64,000 bases of DNA. Origin: Streptomyces triticisoli (lineage in GTDB: Bacteria; Actinomycetota; Actinomycetes; Streptomycetales; Streptomycetaceae). The notes under the pieces were generated by a model, which had not been told where the DNA came from, did not search any database, and saw only the letters and a list, made by a program, of their open reading frames with translations. Position 1 is the first letter of the stretch, and each line of letters opens with the position of its first letter. A program made the position numbers and the translations under genes. The stretch is taken from positions 1-64,000 of the forward strand of contig NZ_QFDQ01000177.1 in NCBI RefSeq assembly GCF_003270085.1, written 5' to 3'. This document shows positions 14,882 to 24,291 of the stretch, in pieces.

Positions 14882-17080
14882 GTGCCCGCACTGCAAGAAC
14901 CACTGAAGAAAGTGCTCGGCCCCGCCACCGCCAAGGTGATGGCCGAGTACCTCGGCCTGCACACCGTCGGCGACCTCCTCCACCACTACCCGCGCAGATA
15001 CGAGGAGCGCGGCCGGCTCACGCACCTCGCCGACCTGCCGATGGACGAGCACGTCACGGTGGTCGCCCAGGTCGCCGACGCCCGCCTGCACACCTTCGCC
15101 TCCTCCCGGGCGCCCCGCGGCAAGGGCCAGCGCCTGGAGGTGACGATCACGGACGGCAGCGGCCGGATCCAACTGGTCTTCTTCGGCAACGGCGTGCACA
15201 AACCCCACAAGGAACTCCTGCCGGGCACGCGCGCGATGTTCGCGGGCAAGGTCTCCGTCTTCAACCGGAGGATCCAACTGGCCCATCCGGCGTACGAGTT
15301 GCTGAAGCAGGACACCGGAGAAGCGGTCGAGAGCTGGGCCGGCGCCCTCATCCCCATCTACCCGGCCACCGCCAAGCTGGAGTCCTGGAAGATCGGCAAG
15401 GCGGTCCAGACCGTCCTGCCCAGCGCCCAGGAAGCCGTCGACCCGCTGCCCGACACCCTCCGCGCGGGCCGCGGCCTGGTCGCCCTGCCCGAGGCCCTGC
15501 TCAAGATCCACCGCCCGCACACCAAGGCGGACATCGCCGACGCCCGCGCCCGCCTGAAGTGGGACGAGGCCTTCGTCCTCCAGGTCGCCCTCGCCCGCCG
15601 CCGCCACGCGGACACCCAACTCCCCGCCGTTCCCCGCCGGCCCGGGCCCGACGGTCTCCTCGCCGCCTTCGACGACCGCCTCCCCTTCACCCTCACCGAG
15701 GGCCAGCAGAAGGTCTCCGAGGAGATCTTCGGCGACCTGGCCACCGAGCACCCGATGCACCGCCTGCTCCAGGGCGAGGTCGGCAGCGGCAAGACGCTGG
15801 TCGCCCTGCGCGCCATGCTCGCCGTCGTCGACGCCGGCGGACAGGCCGCGATGCTCGCGCCCACCGAGGTGCTGGCCCAGCAGCACCACCGGTCGGTCAC
15901 CGAGATGATGGGGGAGCTGGCCGAAGGAGGCATGCTGGGCGGGGCCGAGCACGCCACCAAGGTGGTGCTGCTCACCGGCTCCATGGGCGCCGCCGCCCGG
16001 CGGCATGCCCTGCTCGACCTGGCCACCGGGGAGGCCGGCATCGTCATCGGCACACACGCGCTGATCGAGGACAAGGTCCAGTTCCACGACCTGGGCCTGG
16101 TCGTCGTGGACGAACAGCACCGCTTCGGTGTCGAGCAGCGCGACGCCCTGCGGGGCAAGGGCAAGCAGCCTCCGCACCTGCTCGTCATGACCGCGACCCC
16201 CATCCCGCGCACGGTCGCGATGACGGTCTTCGGCGATCTGGAGACCTCCGTCCTCGACCAGCTCCCGGCGGGCCGCTCGCCCATCGCCAGCCACGTCGTC
16301 CCGGCCGCCGACAAGCCGCACTTCCTCGCCCGGGCCTGGGAGCGGGTGCGCGAGGAGGTGGCAGGCGGCCACCAGGCGTACGTGGTCTGCCCGCGCATCG
16401 GGGACGAGGAGGAGGACGCCAAGAAGGGCGCCCGGAAGAAGTCTCCCGAGGACGAGGCGGAGAAGCGTCCGCCGCTCGCCGTCCTCGACATCGCCGACCA
16501 GCTCGCCAAGGGACCACTGCACGGCCTGAGGGTCGAGGTGCTGCACGGGCGCATGCAGCCCGACGACAAGGACGCCGTCATGCGCCGCTTCGCCGCCGGC
16601 GACACCGATGTCCTGGTCGCCACCACGGTCATCGAGGTCGGGGTGAACGTGCCGAACGCCACCGCGATGGTGATCATGGACGCCGACCGCTTCGGAGTCT
16701 CCCAGCTGCACCAGCTGCGCGGTCGCGTCGGCCGTGGCTCCGCGCCCGGCCTGTGCCTGCTGGTCACCGAGATGCCCGAGGCGAGCGCGGCCCGCCAGCG
16801 GCTGAACGCGGTGGCCTCCACTCTCGACGGCTTCGAGCTCTCCCGCATCGACCTCGAACAGCGCCGCGAGGGCGACGTCCTCGGCCAGGCCCAGTCCGGC
16901 GCTCGCTCCAGCCTGCGGGTGCTCGCGGTCATCGACGACGAGGAGATCATCGCCGAGGCCCGCGAGGAGGCAGTCGCCCTGGTGGCCGCCGACCCGGACC
17001 TGGAGCACCTGCCCGGACTGCGCACGGCCCTGGACGCGTTGCTGGACGACGAGCGGGAGCAGTACTTGGAGAAGGGCTGA
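14882..17080 (+). CDS. recG: ATP-dependent DNA helicase RecG
   Basis: Branch-migration helicase that remodels stalled forks and Holliday junctions. It has an N-terminal wedge/OB domain, Walker A GEVGSGKT, the DEQH box (VVDEQHRFG), MTATPIPRT, and motif VI HQLRGRVGRG. Start: GTG at 14882 (VPALQEPLKKVLG) with GAAGG five nucleotides upstream gives 732 aa. A TTG at 14870 in frame would follow the GGAG of the HEARO-like element too closely (1 nt). The 5' end therefore directly abuts the element, which may have altered the native start. rsmD and coaD follow in one direction. Confidence 0.93.
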   Translation: MPALQEPLKKVLGPATAKVMAEYLGLHTVGDLLHHYPRRYEERGRLTHLADLPMDEHVTVVAQVADARLHTFASSRAPRGKGQRLEVTITDGSGRIQLVFFGNGVHKPHKELLPGTRAMFAGKVSVFNRRIQLAHPAYELLKQDTGEAVESWAGALIPIYPATAKLESWKIGKAVQTVLPSAQEAVDPLPDTLRAGRGLVALPEALLKIHRPHTKADIADARARLKWDEAFVLQVALARRRHADTQLPAVPRRPGPDGLLAAFDDRLPFTLTEGQQKVSEEIFGDLATEHPMHRLLQGEVGSGKTLVALRAMLAVVDAGGQAAMLAPTEVLAQQHHRSVTEMMGELAEGGMLGGAEHATKVVLLTGSMGAAARRHALLDLATGEAGIVIGTHALIEDKVQFHDLGLVVVDEQHRFGVEQRDALRGKGKQPPHLLVMTATPIPRTVAMTVFGDLETSVLDQLPAGRSPIASHVVPAADKPHFLARAWERVREEVAGGHQAYVVCPRIGDEEEDAKKGARKKSPEDEAEKRPPLAVLDIADQLAKGPLHGLRVEVLHGRMQPDDKDAVMRRFAAGDTDVLVATTVIEVGVNVPNATAMVIMDADRFGVSQLHQLRGRVGRGSAPGLCLLVTEMPEASAARQRLNAVASTLDGFELSRIDLEQRREGDVLGQAQSGARSSLRVLAVIDDEEIIAEAREEAVALVAADPDLEHLPGLRTALDALLDDEREQYLEKG

Positions 17081-17168
17081 CGGATACCTGGAGAAGCACT
17101 GACAGACTGGGAACAGGCCAGAACCCGGACCGCACCGGGACCGGACCGCACGGACAAGGACCAAGGAC

Positions 17169-17756
17169 ATGACCCGCGTGATCGCCGGCCGGGCCGGTGG
17201 ACGCCGTCTCGCCGTACCGCCGGGCCACGGCACTCGCCCCACCTCCGACCGGGCGCGCGAGGGCCTGTTCTCCACCTGGCAGTCACTGCTCGGCGGCCCG
17301 CTGGACGGCGAACGGGTCCTGGACCTGTACGCCGGCTCGGGCGCCGTCGGCCTGGAGGCGCTGTCCCGCGGCGCCGGGCACACCCTGCTCGTGGAGGCCG
17401 ACGCACGCGCGGTCCGCACGCTCCGTCAGAACGTGCGGGCACTCGGCCTGCCCGGCGCCGAGGTGCGAGCGGCCAAAGCGGAACAGATCGTCCACTCCCC
17501 GCCGCCGGACGAACCGTACGACATCGTCTTCCTCGACCCCCCGTACACCGTCACCGACGACGATCTCCGCGAGATCCTGCTCACACTCCGCACCCAGGGG
17601 TGGCTCACGGAGGACGCCCTCGTCACCGTGGAGCGCAGCACCAGAGGCGGTGAGTTCGGATGGCCGCCCGGCTTCGACGCGATCCGGGCCCGTCGTTACG
17701 GCGAGGGGACGTTTTGGTACGGTCGCGCAGCCCCTACGAGCGAACACGCACCATGA
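17169..17756 (+). CDS. rsmD: 16S rRNA (guanine966-N2)-methyltransferase RsmD
   Basis: A 195-aa RsmD/YhhF methyltransferase: VIAGRAGGRRLAVPPG at the N-terminus, SAM motif I VLDLYAGSGAVGLEALSRGA, and the N6/N2-methylase catalytic motif DPPY (FLDPPYTV). It acts on 16S rRNA in the assembled 30S subunit. ATGA overlap with coaD couples the two, as in many actinobacteria. Start ATG 17169 follows a low-complexity GGACCGCAC-rich spacer. Confidence 0.94.
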   Translation: MTRVIAGRAGGRRLAVPPGHGTRPTSDRAREGLFSTWQSLLGGPLDGERVLDLYAGSGAVGLEALSRGAGHTLLVEADARAVRTLRQNVRALGLPGAEVRAAKAEQIVHSPPPDEPYDIVFLDPPYTVTDDDLREILLTLRTQGWLTEDALVTVERSTRGGEFGWPPGFDAIRARRYGEGTFWYGRAAPTSEHAP

Positions 17757-18262
17757 CCGGACCGGAGAGCGAGGGATCCCAGTTGCGCCGCGCCGTCTGT
17801 CCCGGGTCGTTCGACCCCATCACCAACGGACACCTCGACATCATCGCCCGCGCCTCCCGCCTCTACGACGAGGTGTACGTGGCGGTGATGATCAACCAGT
17901 CCAAGAAGGGCCTGTTCGAGATCGACGAGCGGATCGACCTGATCCGCCAGGTCACCGCCGAGTACGGCAACGTCCGGGTCGAGGCCTTCCACGGCCTCCT
18001 CGTCGACTTCTGCAAGCAGCGCGACATCCCCGCCATCGTCAAGGGCCTGCGCGCCGTCAGCGACTTCGACTACGAGCTGCAGATGGCCCAGATGAACAAC
18101 GGCCTCTCCGGTGTCGAGACGCTCTTCGTGCCCACCAACCCCACCTACAGCTTCCTGTCGTCCTCCCTGGTCAAGGAGGTCGCGGCCTGGGGCGGCGACG
18201 TCTCGCACCTGGTGCCGCCGCAGATCCTGGACGCCCTTACCCGGCGCCTGCGGAAGGACTGA
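17753..18262 (+). CDS. coaD: Phosphopantetheine adenylyltransferase
   Basis: Penultimate step of coenzyme A synthesis. The nucleotidyltransferase signature CPGSFDPITNGHLDII and the C-terminal YSFLSSSLVKEVA are clear. The ATG at 17753 overlaps the rsmD stop and gives 169 aa. A TTG at 17783, preceded by GAGGG, gives the usual 159-aa protein beginning LRRAVCPGSFDP; this shorter start is quite possible. Either way the catalytic core is complete. Confidence 0.93.
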   Translation: MTGPESEGSQLRRAVCPGSFDPITNGHLDIIARASRLYDEVYVAVMINQSKKGLFEIDERIDLIRQVTAEYGNVRVEAFHGLLVDFCKQRDIPAIVKGLRAVSDFDYELQMAQMNNGLSGVETLFVPTNPTYSFLSSSLVKEVAAWGGDVSHLVPPQILDALTRRLRKD

Positions 18263-18377
18263 GCCGTCGGCGGCCCGTCACCCGGTGTCCGGCGGTCACC
18301 TCATGGCCGTACAGTCGTCCCGTCGGTCTCCGACGCATCGGTAGTTCAACTCACTTGCAGAGAGTGGCGAGCACACG

Positions 18378-19454
18378 GTGGACGTGCAGAACAAGCTCGA
18401 CGAGATCGTGGCCACGGTCTCCAACGCCCGGTCCATGCCCATGTCGGCGTCGTGCGTGGTCAACCGCGCCGAGCTGCTCGCGCTGCTCGAAGAGGTGCGC
18501 CAGGCCCTGCCCGGCTCGCTCGCGCAGGCGCAGGAGCTGATCGGCGACCGCGACCAGATGGTCGAGGAGGCCCGGCGTGAGGCCGAGCGGATCATCGAGA
18601 GCGCGCACGCCGAGCGCGGCTCGCTGATCTCCGGCACCGAGATCGCCCGCCGCTCCCAGGCCGAGGCCGACCGGATCCTCACCGAGGCCCGCCAGGAGGC
18701 CGAGGAGGTCCGCGCCGAGGCCGACGACTACGTCGACTCCAAGCTCGCCAACTTCGAGGTCGTCCTCACCAAGACCCTCGGCTCGGTCGGCCGTGGCCGC
18801 GAGAAGCTGCTCGGCACCGGGCCCGGCCTCGACGAGGACGGCTACGAGGACGAGGACGCCCCCGAGCGCAGCCACGACCCGGAGACCCTGCGCCGCAACG
18901 CCGACGACTACGTCGACGCCAAGCTCGGCGCCTTCGAGGCGGTCCTCGCCAAGACCCTGGACGCCGTAGGCCGCGGCCGCCAGAAGCTGCACGGCCGCAT
19001 CGCCACCGACGAGCTCGGCGCCCTCGCCGACGACACCACCACCGTCCAGCACTCCAGCGACGCCGACTACCTCGCCGACCTCGCGGCCCTCGCCGACACC
19101 CCGTCGGTCCCGGCCCAGGCCGCGCCCGCCGAGCAGCCCGCCCAGCCGCAGTACGAACCGCAGCCGGCCTACGGCTACCAGCAGCCCGCACAGACCGACC
19201 CGTACGGTGGCTACCAGCAGGGTTACGGCGGCCAGGACCAGTACGGCTACCAGCAGGCCGACCAGTCGTACGCCTACCAGGGCTACGACGCCCACCAGCA
19301 GCCGTACGACCCCGGCCAGGCCCAGCAGGGGCACCAGGACCACCACGGCTACGCCCAGCCGCAGGCACACGCCCTCGACGAGACCAGCCTCTTCGACACC
19401 AGCATGATCAGCGCCGAACAGCTGCGCGCCTACGAGCAGGGCCGCGGTCTGTAG
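18378..19454 (+). CDS. DivIVA-like coiled-coil protein with an internal duplication
   Basis: A 358-aa cytoplasmic, probably filamentous protein. Residues 30-115 are a charged coiled coil (EEARREAERIIESAHAERG). Residues 115-144 (ADDYVDSKLANFEVVLTKTL...) and 175-204 (ADDYVDAKLGAFEAVLAKTL...) are near-identical copies of a 30-residue module 60 residues apart, separated by an acidic linker. Residues about 246-345 are rich in Gln, Tyr and Pro (YGYQQ, YEPQ repeats), and a short conserved-looking C-terminus ends in EQLRAYEQGRGL. DivIVA relatives organise polar growth in Streptomyces, but this is not DivIVA itself. GTG start at 18378. Role in growth or division is inferred. Confidence 0.8.
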   Translation: MDVQNKLDEIVATVSNARSMPMSASCVVNRAELLALLEEVRQALPGSLAQAQELIGDRDQMVEEARREAERIIESAHAERGSLISGTEIARRSQAEADRILTEARQEAEEVRAEADDYVDSKLANFEVVLTKTLGSVGRGREKLLGTGPGLDEDGYEDEDAPERSHDPETLRRNADDYVDAKLGAFEAVLAKTLDAVGRGRQKLHGRIATDELGALADDTTTVQHSSDADYLADLAALADTPSVPAQAAPAEQPAQPQYEPQPAYGYQQPAQTDPYGGYQQGYGGQDQYGYQQADQSYAYQGYDAHQQPYDPGQAQQGHQDHHGYAQPQAHALDETSLFDTSMISAEQLRAYEQGRGL

Positions 19455-19480
19455 GCGGACACCGGCCACCGGCCACCGGA

Positions 19481-19510
19481 TTGGGACGAGAGCGGAAGGT
19501 CCAGTATCCT
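19481..19510 (+). promoter_or_regulatory. Candidate promoter of the yceD-rpmF-rnc operon
   Basis: TTGGGA (19481-19486) and TATCCT (19505-19510) with an 18-bp spacer precede the DUF177 gene by about 90 bp and follow the stop of the coiled-coil gene. Consensus-based only. Confidence 0.4.
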
Positions 19511-19601
19511 AGCTCTTCGGTCGCGTGTACGTCCGTGATCCGCGCTGCCCGGGAGCACCTCCGGGTCGGCGTCCCGCCGAGTTCGGAAACCGAAAGCAGG
19601 A

Positions 19602-20255
19602 ATGGCCCACAACGCCCGCCTCGACCACCGCAACCCTCTCGTGTTCGACACGCACCGACTGGGGCGGCGGCCCGGCGCGCTGCAGCGCCTGACCCGTACG
19701 GTCCCCGCGCCCGCAGACCTCGGTCTCAAGGGAGTGATCGGAGTGCCGGAAGGCACCCCGATGGAGCTCGAACTCCGGCTCGAGTCGGTCATGGAAGGGG
19801 TGCTCGTCACGGGCACCGCCCGTGCACGGGCCGAGGGGGAGTGCGTAAGGTGTCTGGAGCCGCTCGGGTTCGATCTCGAAGCGGACTTCCAGGAGCTGTT
19901 CTCGTACCCTGACGCCGACGAGCGGGGCCGTGGGATCGCACGGTCCGACGAAAGCGCCGCCGACGACGAGGAGGACGAGGACAGGCTCTTCCTCGAGGAC
20001 GAACTGTTCGACCTCGAACCTCTGCTGCGCGATGCGGTGGTGCTCGCACTGCCGATGCAGCCGGTGTGCCAGGAAGACTGCCCGGGTCTGTGCTCCCAGT
20101 GCGGAGCGCGGCTCGCTGACTATCCGGACCACCACCACGACGCCGTCGACATCCGTTGGGCGGCTTTGCAGGGACTCGCCGACACCATGAAGGACGGCGA
20201 GAAGGACGAGATGGGCGGCGCCGGAGCGGGCGTCGACGAGAAGCAGGAGAAGTAG
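19602..20255 (+). CDS. yceD: DUF177 / YceD family protein
   Basis: A 217-aa YceD protein, the conserved neighbour of rpmF across bacteria and implicated in 23S rRNA/large-subunit homeostasis. It has two cysteine clusters that could bind zinc ([18 protein letters not shown]) separated by a strongly acidic region. Start ATG 19602. Two nucleotides separate it from the rpmF GTG, implying coupled expression. Confidence 0.9.
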   Translation: MAHNARLDHRNPLVFDTHRLGRRPGALQRLTRTVPAPADLGLKGVIGVPEGTPMELELRLESVMEGVLVTGTARARAEGECVRCLEPLGFDLEADFQELFSYPDADERGRGIARSDESAADDEEDEDRLFLEDELFDLEPLLRDAVVLALPMQPVCQEDCPGLCSQCGARLADYPDHHHDAVDIRWAALQGLADTMKDGEKDEMGGAGAGVDEKQEK

Positions 20256-20257
20256 CC

Positions 20258-20431
20258 GTGGCTGTTCCGAAGCGGAAGATGTCGCGCAGCAACACGCGCC
20301 ACCGCCGGTCGCAGTGGAAGGCTGCGGTCCCCACCCTGGTTGCGTGCGAGCGCTGCCACGAGCCCAAGCAGCAGCACATCGCGTGCCCGTCGTGCGGCAC
20401 CTACAACAAGCGCCAGGTCCTCGAGGTCTGA
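20258..20431 (+). CDS. rpmF: 50S ribosomal protein L32
   Basis: A 57-aa L32: [20 protein letters not shown] and a zinc ribbon CERC...CPSC. GTG start at 20258, just after the yceD stop. The C+ (zinc-binding) form. rnc follows 19 bp later in the standard yceD-rpmF-rnc order. Confidence 0.96.
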   Translation: MAVPKRKMSRSNTRHRRSQWKAAVPTLVACERCHEPKQQHIACPSCGTYNKRQVLEV

Positions 20432-20450
20432 GCGGCTGGTGAGAGGCACT

Positions 20451-21299
20451 GTGTCCACTGCCAAGAAGGCGGAAGGCGCCGAAGCAGGCAGTCCCCGCCG
20501 ACGCGGAAGTGCTCCGTCGGACAACACGGCCTCGTCCCACACGCTTCTGGAAGGGCGGCTCGGCTACACGATCGAGTCCGCCCTTCTGGTGCGTGCGCTG
20601 ACCCACCGTTCCTACGCGTACGAGAACGGCGGTCTGCCGACGAACGAGCGGCTGGAGTTCCTCGGTGACTCCGTCCTCGGCCTCGTCGTCACGGACACGC
20701 TGTACCGCACCCACCCCGACCTGCCCGAGGGCCAGCTGGCCAAGCTGCGGGCCGCGGTGGTCAACTCGCGTGCGCTGGCGGAGGTCGGCCGCGGCCTCGA
20801 CCTGGGCTCCTTCATCCGGCTCGGCCGCGGTGAAGAGGGCACGGGCGGCCGGGACAAGGCGTCCATCCTCGCCGACACCCTGGAAGCGGTGATCGGCGCG
20901 GTCTATCTCGACCAGGGCCTCGACGCGGCCTCCGAACTGGTGCACCGCCTGTTCGACCCGCTGATCGAGAAGTCCTCCAACCTCGGAGCCGGCCTGGACT
21001 GGAAGACGTCCCTCCAGGAGCTCACCGCGACCGAAGGGCTCGGCGTACCCGAGTACCTGGTCACGGAGACCGGCCCCGACCACGAGAAGACCTTCACTGC
21101 TGCCGCCCGCGTCGGAGGCGTCTCGTACGGCACCGGCACCGGCCGCAGCAAGAAGGAGGCGGAACAGCAGGCCGCCGAGTCCGCATGGCGGTCCATCCGG
21201 GCCGCGGTGGACGAACGCGCCGAGGCGGCACAGTCCGCCGAGGACACCGAGGACACCGAGGCCGCTGAGGGCACCGACGAGGCGTCGGCTTCCGCCTGA
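20451..21299 (+). CDS. rnc: Ribonuclease III (AbsB)
   Basis: Double-strand-specific endoribonuclease; in S. coelicolor the orthologue AbsB globally controls antibiotic production. The signature [15 protein letters not shown] and the downstream [15 protein letters not shown] carry the catalytic acidic residues; residues about 185-255 form the dsRNA-binding domain. The GTG at 20451 with GAGAGG four nucleotides upstream gives 282 aa; GTG 20439 is a weaker alternative. The N-terminal 30 residues and the C-terminal Glu/Asp/Ala tail are low complexity. Confidence 0.94.
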   Translation: MSTAKKAEGAEAGSPRRRGSAPSDNTASSHTLLEGRLGYTIESALLVRALTHRSYAYENGGLPTNERLEFLGDSVLGLVVTDTLYRTHPDLPEGQLAKLRAAVVNSRALAEVGRGLDLGSFIRLGRGEEGTGGRDKASILADTLEAVIGAVYLDQGLDAASELVHRLFDPLIEKSSNLGAGLDWKTSLQELTATEGLGVPEYLVTETGPDHEKTFTAAARVGGVSYGTGTGRSKKEAEQQAAESAWRSIRAAVDERAEAAQSAEDTEDTEAAEGTDEASASA

Positions 21300-21313
21300 T
21301 CCACCGCACGACC

Positions 21314-21346
21314 CGAGCGCCCGCCCCGCCCCGGGGCGGGCGCTCG
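21314..21346 (+). terminator. Terminator after rnc
   Basis: A perfect 15-bp stem (21314-21328 with 21332-21346) and three-base CCC loop. It is very stable, lacks a T-run, and lies between rnc and mutM. Confidence 0.7.
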
Positions 21347-21389
21347 GCCCATACGGCGGCCCTCGTGGCCGCGGAGGTACAGGGGAGTC

Positions 21390-22250
21390 ATGCCCGAGTT
21401 GCCCGAGGTCGAGGTCGTACGGCGTGGTCTGGAGCGGTGGGTCGCCCACCGCGGCGTCGCCGGTGTCGAGGTACTGCATCCACGCGCGATACGCCGTCAC
21501 CCGGCGGGCGCGGAGGACTTCGCGCACCGGCTGAAGGGCCACCGCGTCGGACTGCCCAGCCGCCGCGGCAAGTACCTGTGGCTGCCCCTCGAGGACAGCG
21601 GCCAGGCGATCCTGGCCCACCTCGGAATGAGCGGCCAACTGCTCGTCCAGCCGCTCGAGGCGCCCGCCGAGAAACATCTGCGCGTCCGCGTCCGCTTCGA
21701 CGACGCGCTGGACACCGAGCTCCGCTTCGTCGACCAGCGCACCTTCGGCGGCCTGTCACTGCACGACACCACCCCCGACGGGCTGCCCGACGTCATCGCG
21801 CACATCGCCCGCGACCCCCTCGACCCACTGTTCGACGACGAGGCCTTCCACCAGGCGCTGCGCCGCAAGCGGACCACCATCAAACGGGCCCTGCTCGACC
21901 AGTCGCTGATCAGCGGCGTCGGCAACATCTACGCGGACGAGGCGCTGTGGCGGGCCCGCATCCACTACGAGCGCCCCACCGCCGGCTTCACCCGCCCGCG
22001 CACCGCCGAACTCCTCGGCCACATCCGGGACGTGATGCACGCGGCCCTCGCCGTGGGCGGCACCAGCTTCGACAGCCTCTACGTCAACGTCAACGGCGAG
22101 TCCGGCTACTTCGACCGCTCCCTGGACGCCTACGGCCGCGAGGGCCTGCCCTGCCGCCGCTGCGCCACCCCGCTGCGCCGCCGCCCCTGGATGAACCGCT
22201 CCAGCTACTACTGCCCGAAGTGCCAGCGGGCGCCGCGCCCGACGGCGTGA
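21390..22250 (+). CDS. mutM: Formamidopyrimidine-DNA glycosylase
   Basis: Base-excision repair glycosylase/AP lyase for 8-oxoguanine and FaPy lesions. The mature N-terminus P2-E3 ([14 protein letters not shown]) supplies the catalytic proline; the H2TH region ([20 protein letters not shown]) and the C-terminal zinc finger (CRRC...CPKC) are intact. It is 286 aa with ATG 21390 behind GGGGAG. It converges with the CAP-domain gene. Confidence 0.96.
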   Translation: MPELPEVEVVRRGLERWVAHRGVAGVEVLHPRAIRRHPAGAEDFAHRLKGHRVGLPSRRGKYLWLPLEDSGQAILAHLGMSGQLLVQPLEAPAEKHLRVRVRFDDALDTELRFVDQRTFGGLSLHDTTPDGLPDVIAHIARDPLDPLFDDEAFHQALRRKRTTIKRALLDQSLISGVGNIYADEALWRARIHYERPTAGFTRPRTAELLGHIRDVMHAALAVGGTSFDSLYVNVNGESGYFDRSLDAYGREGLPCRRCATPLRRRPWMNRSSYYCPKCQRAPRPTA

Positions 22251-22305
22251 CGCCCGGGGTGGCACCGACGGGGAGTCGGCGTCACCCCGGGAGCCCGCGG
22301 TGCCG

Positions 22306-23448
22306 TCAGTAGCCGAAGTTCTGCGTCCACCACGGCCCGCCGGCGCCGAAGTGCACGCCGACGCCCAGGCTCTTGAAGTCGCAGTTCAGTATGTTGGCCC
22401 GGTGGCCGGGGCTGTTCATCCAGGCATCCATCACCGCCGCCGCGTCGGCCTGGCCGCGGGCTATGTTCTCGCCGCCGAGGTTGGTGATGCCTGCCTTCGC
22501 CGCCCGGTCCCACGGCGAGGCGCCGCTGGGGTCGGTGTGGTCGAAGAAGCCGTCGTCGGCCATGGCCGTGCTGAAGTCCCCGGCGAGACCGGCCAGCGCG
22601 CTGCTCGCCGCCAGGGGGACGCACCCCACCTTGGCCCGCTCCGCGTTGACGAGCCTGAGTACCTCGGCCTCCACGGCGGCCTCCTTGGAGAGCCCTGCCG
22701 GAGCCTTCGCCCTGCCCGGTGCCTTGGTGGCCGCGCCGGCCGGTGGGGTATCCGGCTTCGCCGTCGTGTCCGGTGCCGCGGTCGGCTTCGTCGCCGGCGC
22801 CTTCGTGGGCGCGGCCGACGGCGAGGCGGTGTCCGGCGCGGAGGGCGGGGCCGACTCCGAGGCGGACTGCGTGGGCGAGGTGGGCCGGCCCGCGTCGCGG
22901 CTCGTGGAGGAGTCGCCGGCCCGGTCGCCCGGGTCGGCGCTGCCGGACGTACCGCCCTGCGGGCTCTCACTGCTCGTCGGCGAGTCCGCGGCCTGCACCG
23001 TGTCGGCGCCACCGCTGTTCCCGCCGCCCAGCTTGTAGTTCTCCAGGCCCGGCACGGCTCCGGTGGCCACCGCCACCGTGCCGAGGGCGACCGCGGCCGA
23101 GACGCCGAGCAGCCCCGTGCGGACCGGTGTAGCGGCCTTCTTCTTCCGGCGGTGGCCGCGCTCGCGCGGCCCGTCCGACGGGCTGAAGCCCTCGGCCGGG
23201 AAGGTCACGGTGTCGGTGGCGCGGGCGTAGTCGTCGTCCGTCGCGAAGAGGTACTCCTCGGCCCTGGTGTAGGCGTCGGCGTACAGGTCCGGGTTCAGGT
23301 AGGGCGCGATGCCCATGCGGTCGTCGTGGTCCTGCGGGTGGGTGTCCCGCGGATCGTGGCCCAGCGGGTAAGAGCCGTGTGTCTCCGTGACCCCCGTGGC
23401 GCGGCCCGTGGCGGCGCGGCCGGCGTCCGAGCGTCGGTGGCGTCCCAT
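22306..23448 (-). CDS. Membrane-anchored CAP-domain (SCP/PR1-like) protein
   Basis: A 380-aa cell-surface protein. The N-terminal about 100 residues are charged and cytoplasmic, one transmembrane segment follows (TGLLGVSAAVALGTVAVATG), then about 110 residues of Ser/Pro/Thr/Ala-rich wall-spanning linker. The C-terminal CAP domain (about residues 265-380) has NAERAKVGCVPL, FFDHTDPSG, GENIARG, WMNSPGHRANIL and the terminal WWTQNFGY. YkwD-type CAP proteins are secreted and of largely unknown function. The start ATG at 23448 (MGRHRRSDAG) follows GAGGAAGG. A 22-bp perfect palindrome lies 60 bp upstream. Confidence 0.87.
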   Translation of the reverse strand: MGRHRRSDAGRAATGRATGVTETHGSYPLGHDPRDTHPQDHDDRMGIAPYLNPDLYADAYTRAEEYLFATDDDYARATDTVTFPAEGFSPSDGPRERGHRRKKKAATPVRTGLLGVSAAVALGTVAVATGAVPGLENYKLGGGNSGGADTVQAADSPTSSESPQGGTSGSADPGDRAGDSSTSRDAGRPTSPTQSASESAPPSAPDTASPSAAPTKAPATKPTAAPDTTAKPDTPPAGAATKAPGRAKAPAGLSKEAAVEAEVLRLVNAERAKVGCVPLAASSALAGLAGDFSTAMADDGFFDHTDPSGASPWDRAAKAGITNLGGENIARGQADAAAVMDAWMNSPGHRANILNCDFKSLGVGVHFGAGGPWWTQNFGY

Positions 23449-23507
23449 GTCCTGGCCTTCCTCGTCCCTGGCGGTCGACACGCGCCCTGAGCCGTCGCGG
23501 TCAACCC

Positions 23508-23529
23508 AACTCACTCGATCGAGTGAGTT
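23508..23529. promoter_or_regulatory. 22-bp perfect palindrome in a divergent promoter region
   Basis: Two 11-bp arms (left half AACTCACTCGA, 23508-23518) form an uninterrupted palindrome between the CAP-domain gene and acyP, followed at once by A+T-rich TTTCATATGAGATTCAT, itself containing TCATATGA. This looks like an operator for a dimeric repressor (TetR-like) overlapping a promoter. The regulator is unknown. Confidence 0.65.
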
Positions 23530-23617
23530 TCATATGAGATTCATTGGGTCCGGACGGTACCGCATGAGGGGAGGGGAGGAAGTGTCCGGAGAGACATTGG
23601 CCGGTTAGGTTGCCGTC

Positions 23618-23899
23618 ATGAGTGAGGATGTGCGACTGGTCGCCTGGGTGCGTGGACGTGTCCAGGGAGTGGGTTTCCGCTGGTTCACGCGGGCCAGGGC
23701 CCTGGAGATCGGCGGGCTGAGTGGTTTTGCTCTCAATCTGGGCGACGGACGGGTGCAGGTGGTCGCCGAGGGCACCCGAGAGGCCTGCCAGAAGCTCCTC
23801 GACTGGCTGCAGGGCGCCGACACGCCCGGGCGCGTGGACGGTGTCACCGAGATCTGGGACACACCTCGTGGTGGCTACGACGGCTTCGCGATCCGCTGA
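23618..23899 (+). CDS. acyP: Acylphosphatase
   Basis: A 93-aa acylphosphatase: [18 protein letters not shown] contains the phosphate-binding loop and catalytic Arg, and [16 protein letters not shown] carries the catalytic Asn. It hydrolyses carboxyl phosphates such as acetyl-phosphate. ATG at 23618. It is divergent from the CAP-domain gene. Its physiological substrate is unknown, as for the family. Confidence 0.94.
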   Translation: MSEDVRLVAWVRGRVQGVGFRWFTRARALEIGGLSGFALNLGDGRVQVVAEGTREACQKLLDWLQGADTPGRVDGVTEIWDTPRGGYDGFAIR

Positions 23900-24291
23900 C
23901 CGTGTGACGCTCCGTGGCCCGGACGAAAGCAGCGAAAGCCGCCACCGGGATCTGCCCGGAGGGGGGCCCGGAAGGAAAACGAGCAGGTGGTTGCCGAGAA
24001 ACGCTTGCCGTGGCAGGCTCGGCAGGGCAGGATGATCGCCACGCCCCGAAGGGCCCGCAGGAGTCGCAGCGCCACCATTTTCCGGTCGCGTGCCCCCGGG
24101 ACACCCATCGATACGGGGCGTGATCGTGTTGACCGTCAAACTTTTTGGTGAGACGCTGAAAGCCCGCGCACCTTGGCTGTTTGGCATGGATGAACGGCAG
24201 CACAAACTCAACAGTGCCAGGCACCACGGGTGCGAATCCCTCACGACCCACACCGCTTCGGTCGGTCACTCAGTGTGGAGGACCATCCATC
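23900..24291. other. Gene-free leader 5' of a small coiled-coil gene
   Basis: No gene is seen. At 24129-24139 TTGAC-c-GTCAA forms a small dyad that also offers a -35-like TTGACC, followed by the A+T-richer ACTTTTTGG; a convincing -10 at the right spacing is missing. A GGGTGCGAATCCCT motif near 24228 resembles a tRNA T-arm but no cloverleaf can be built. The rest is unremarkable. Confidence 0.5.

Noticed and set aside
24175-24260. tRNA-like T-arm motif GGGTGCGAATCCCT
   Set aside because: Only a short stem forms, the loop is not TTCRANY-like in full, and no anticodon or acceptor stem can be built.
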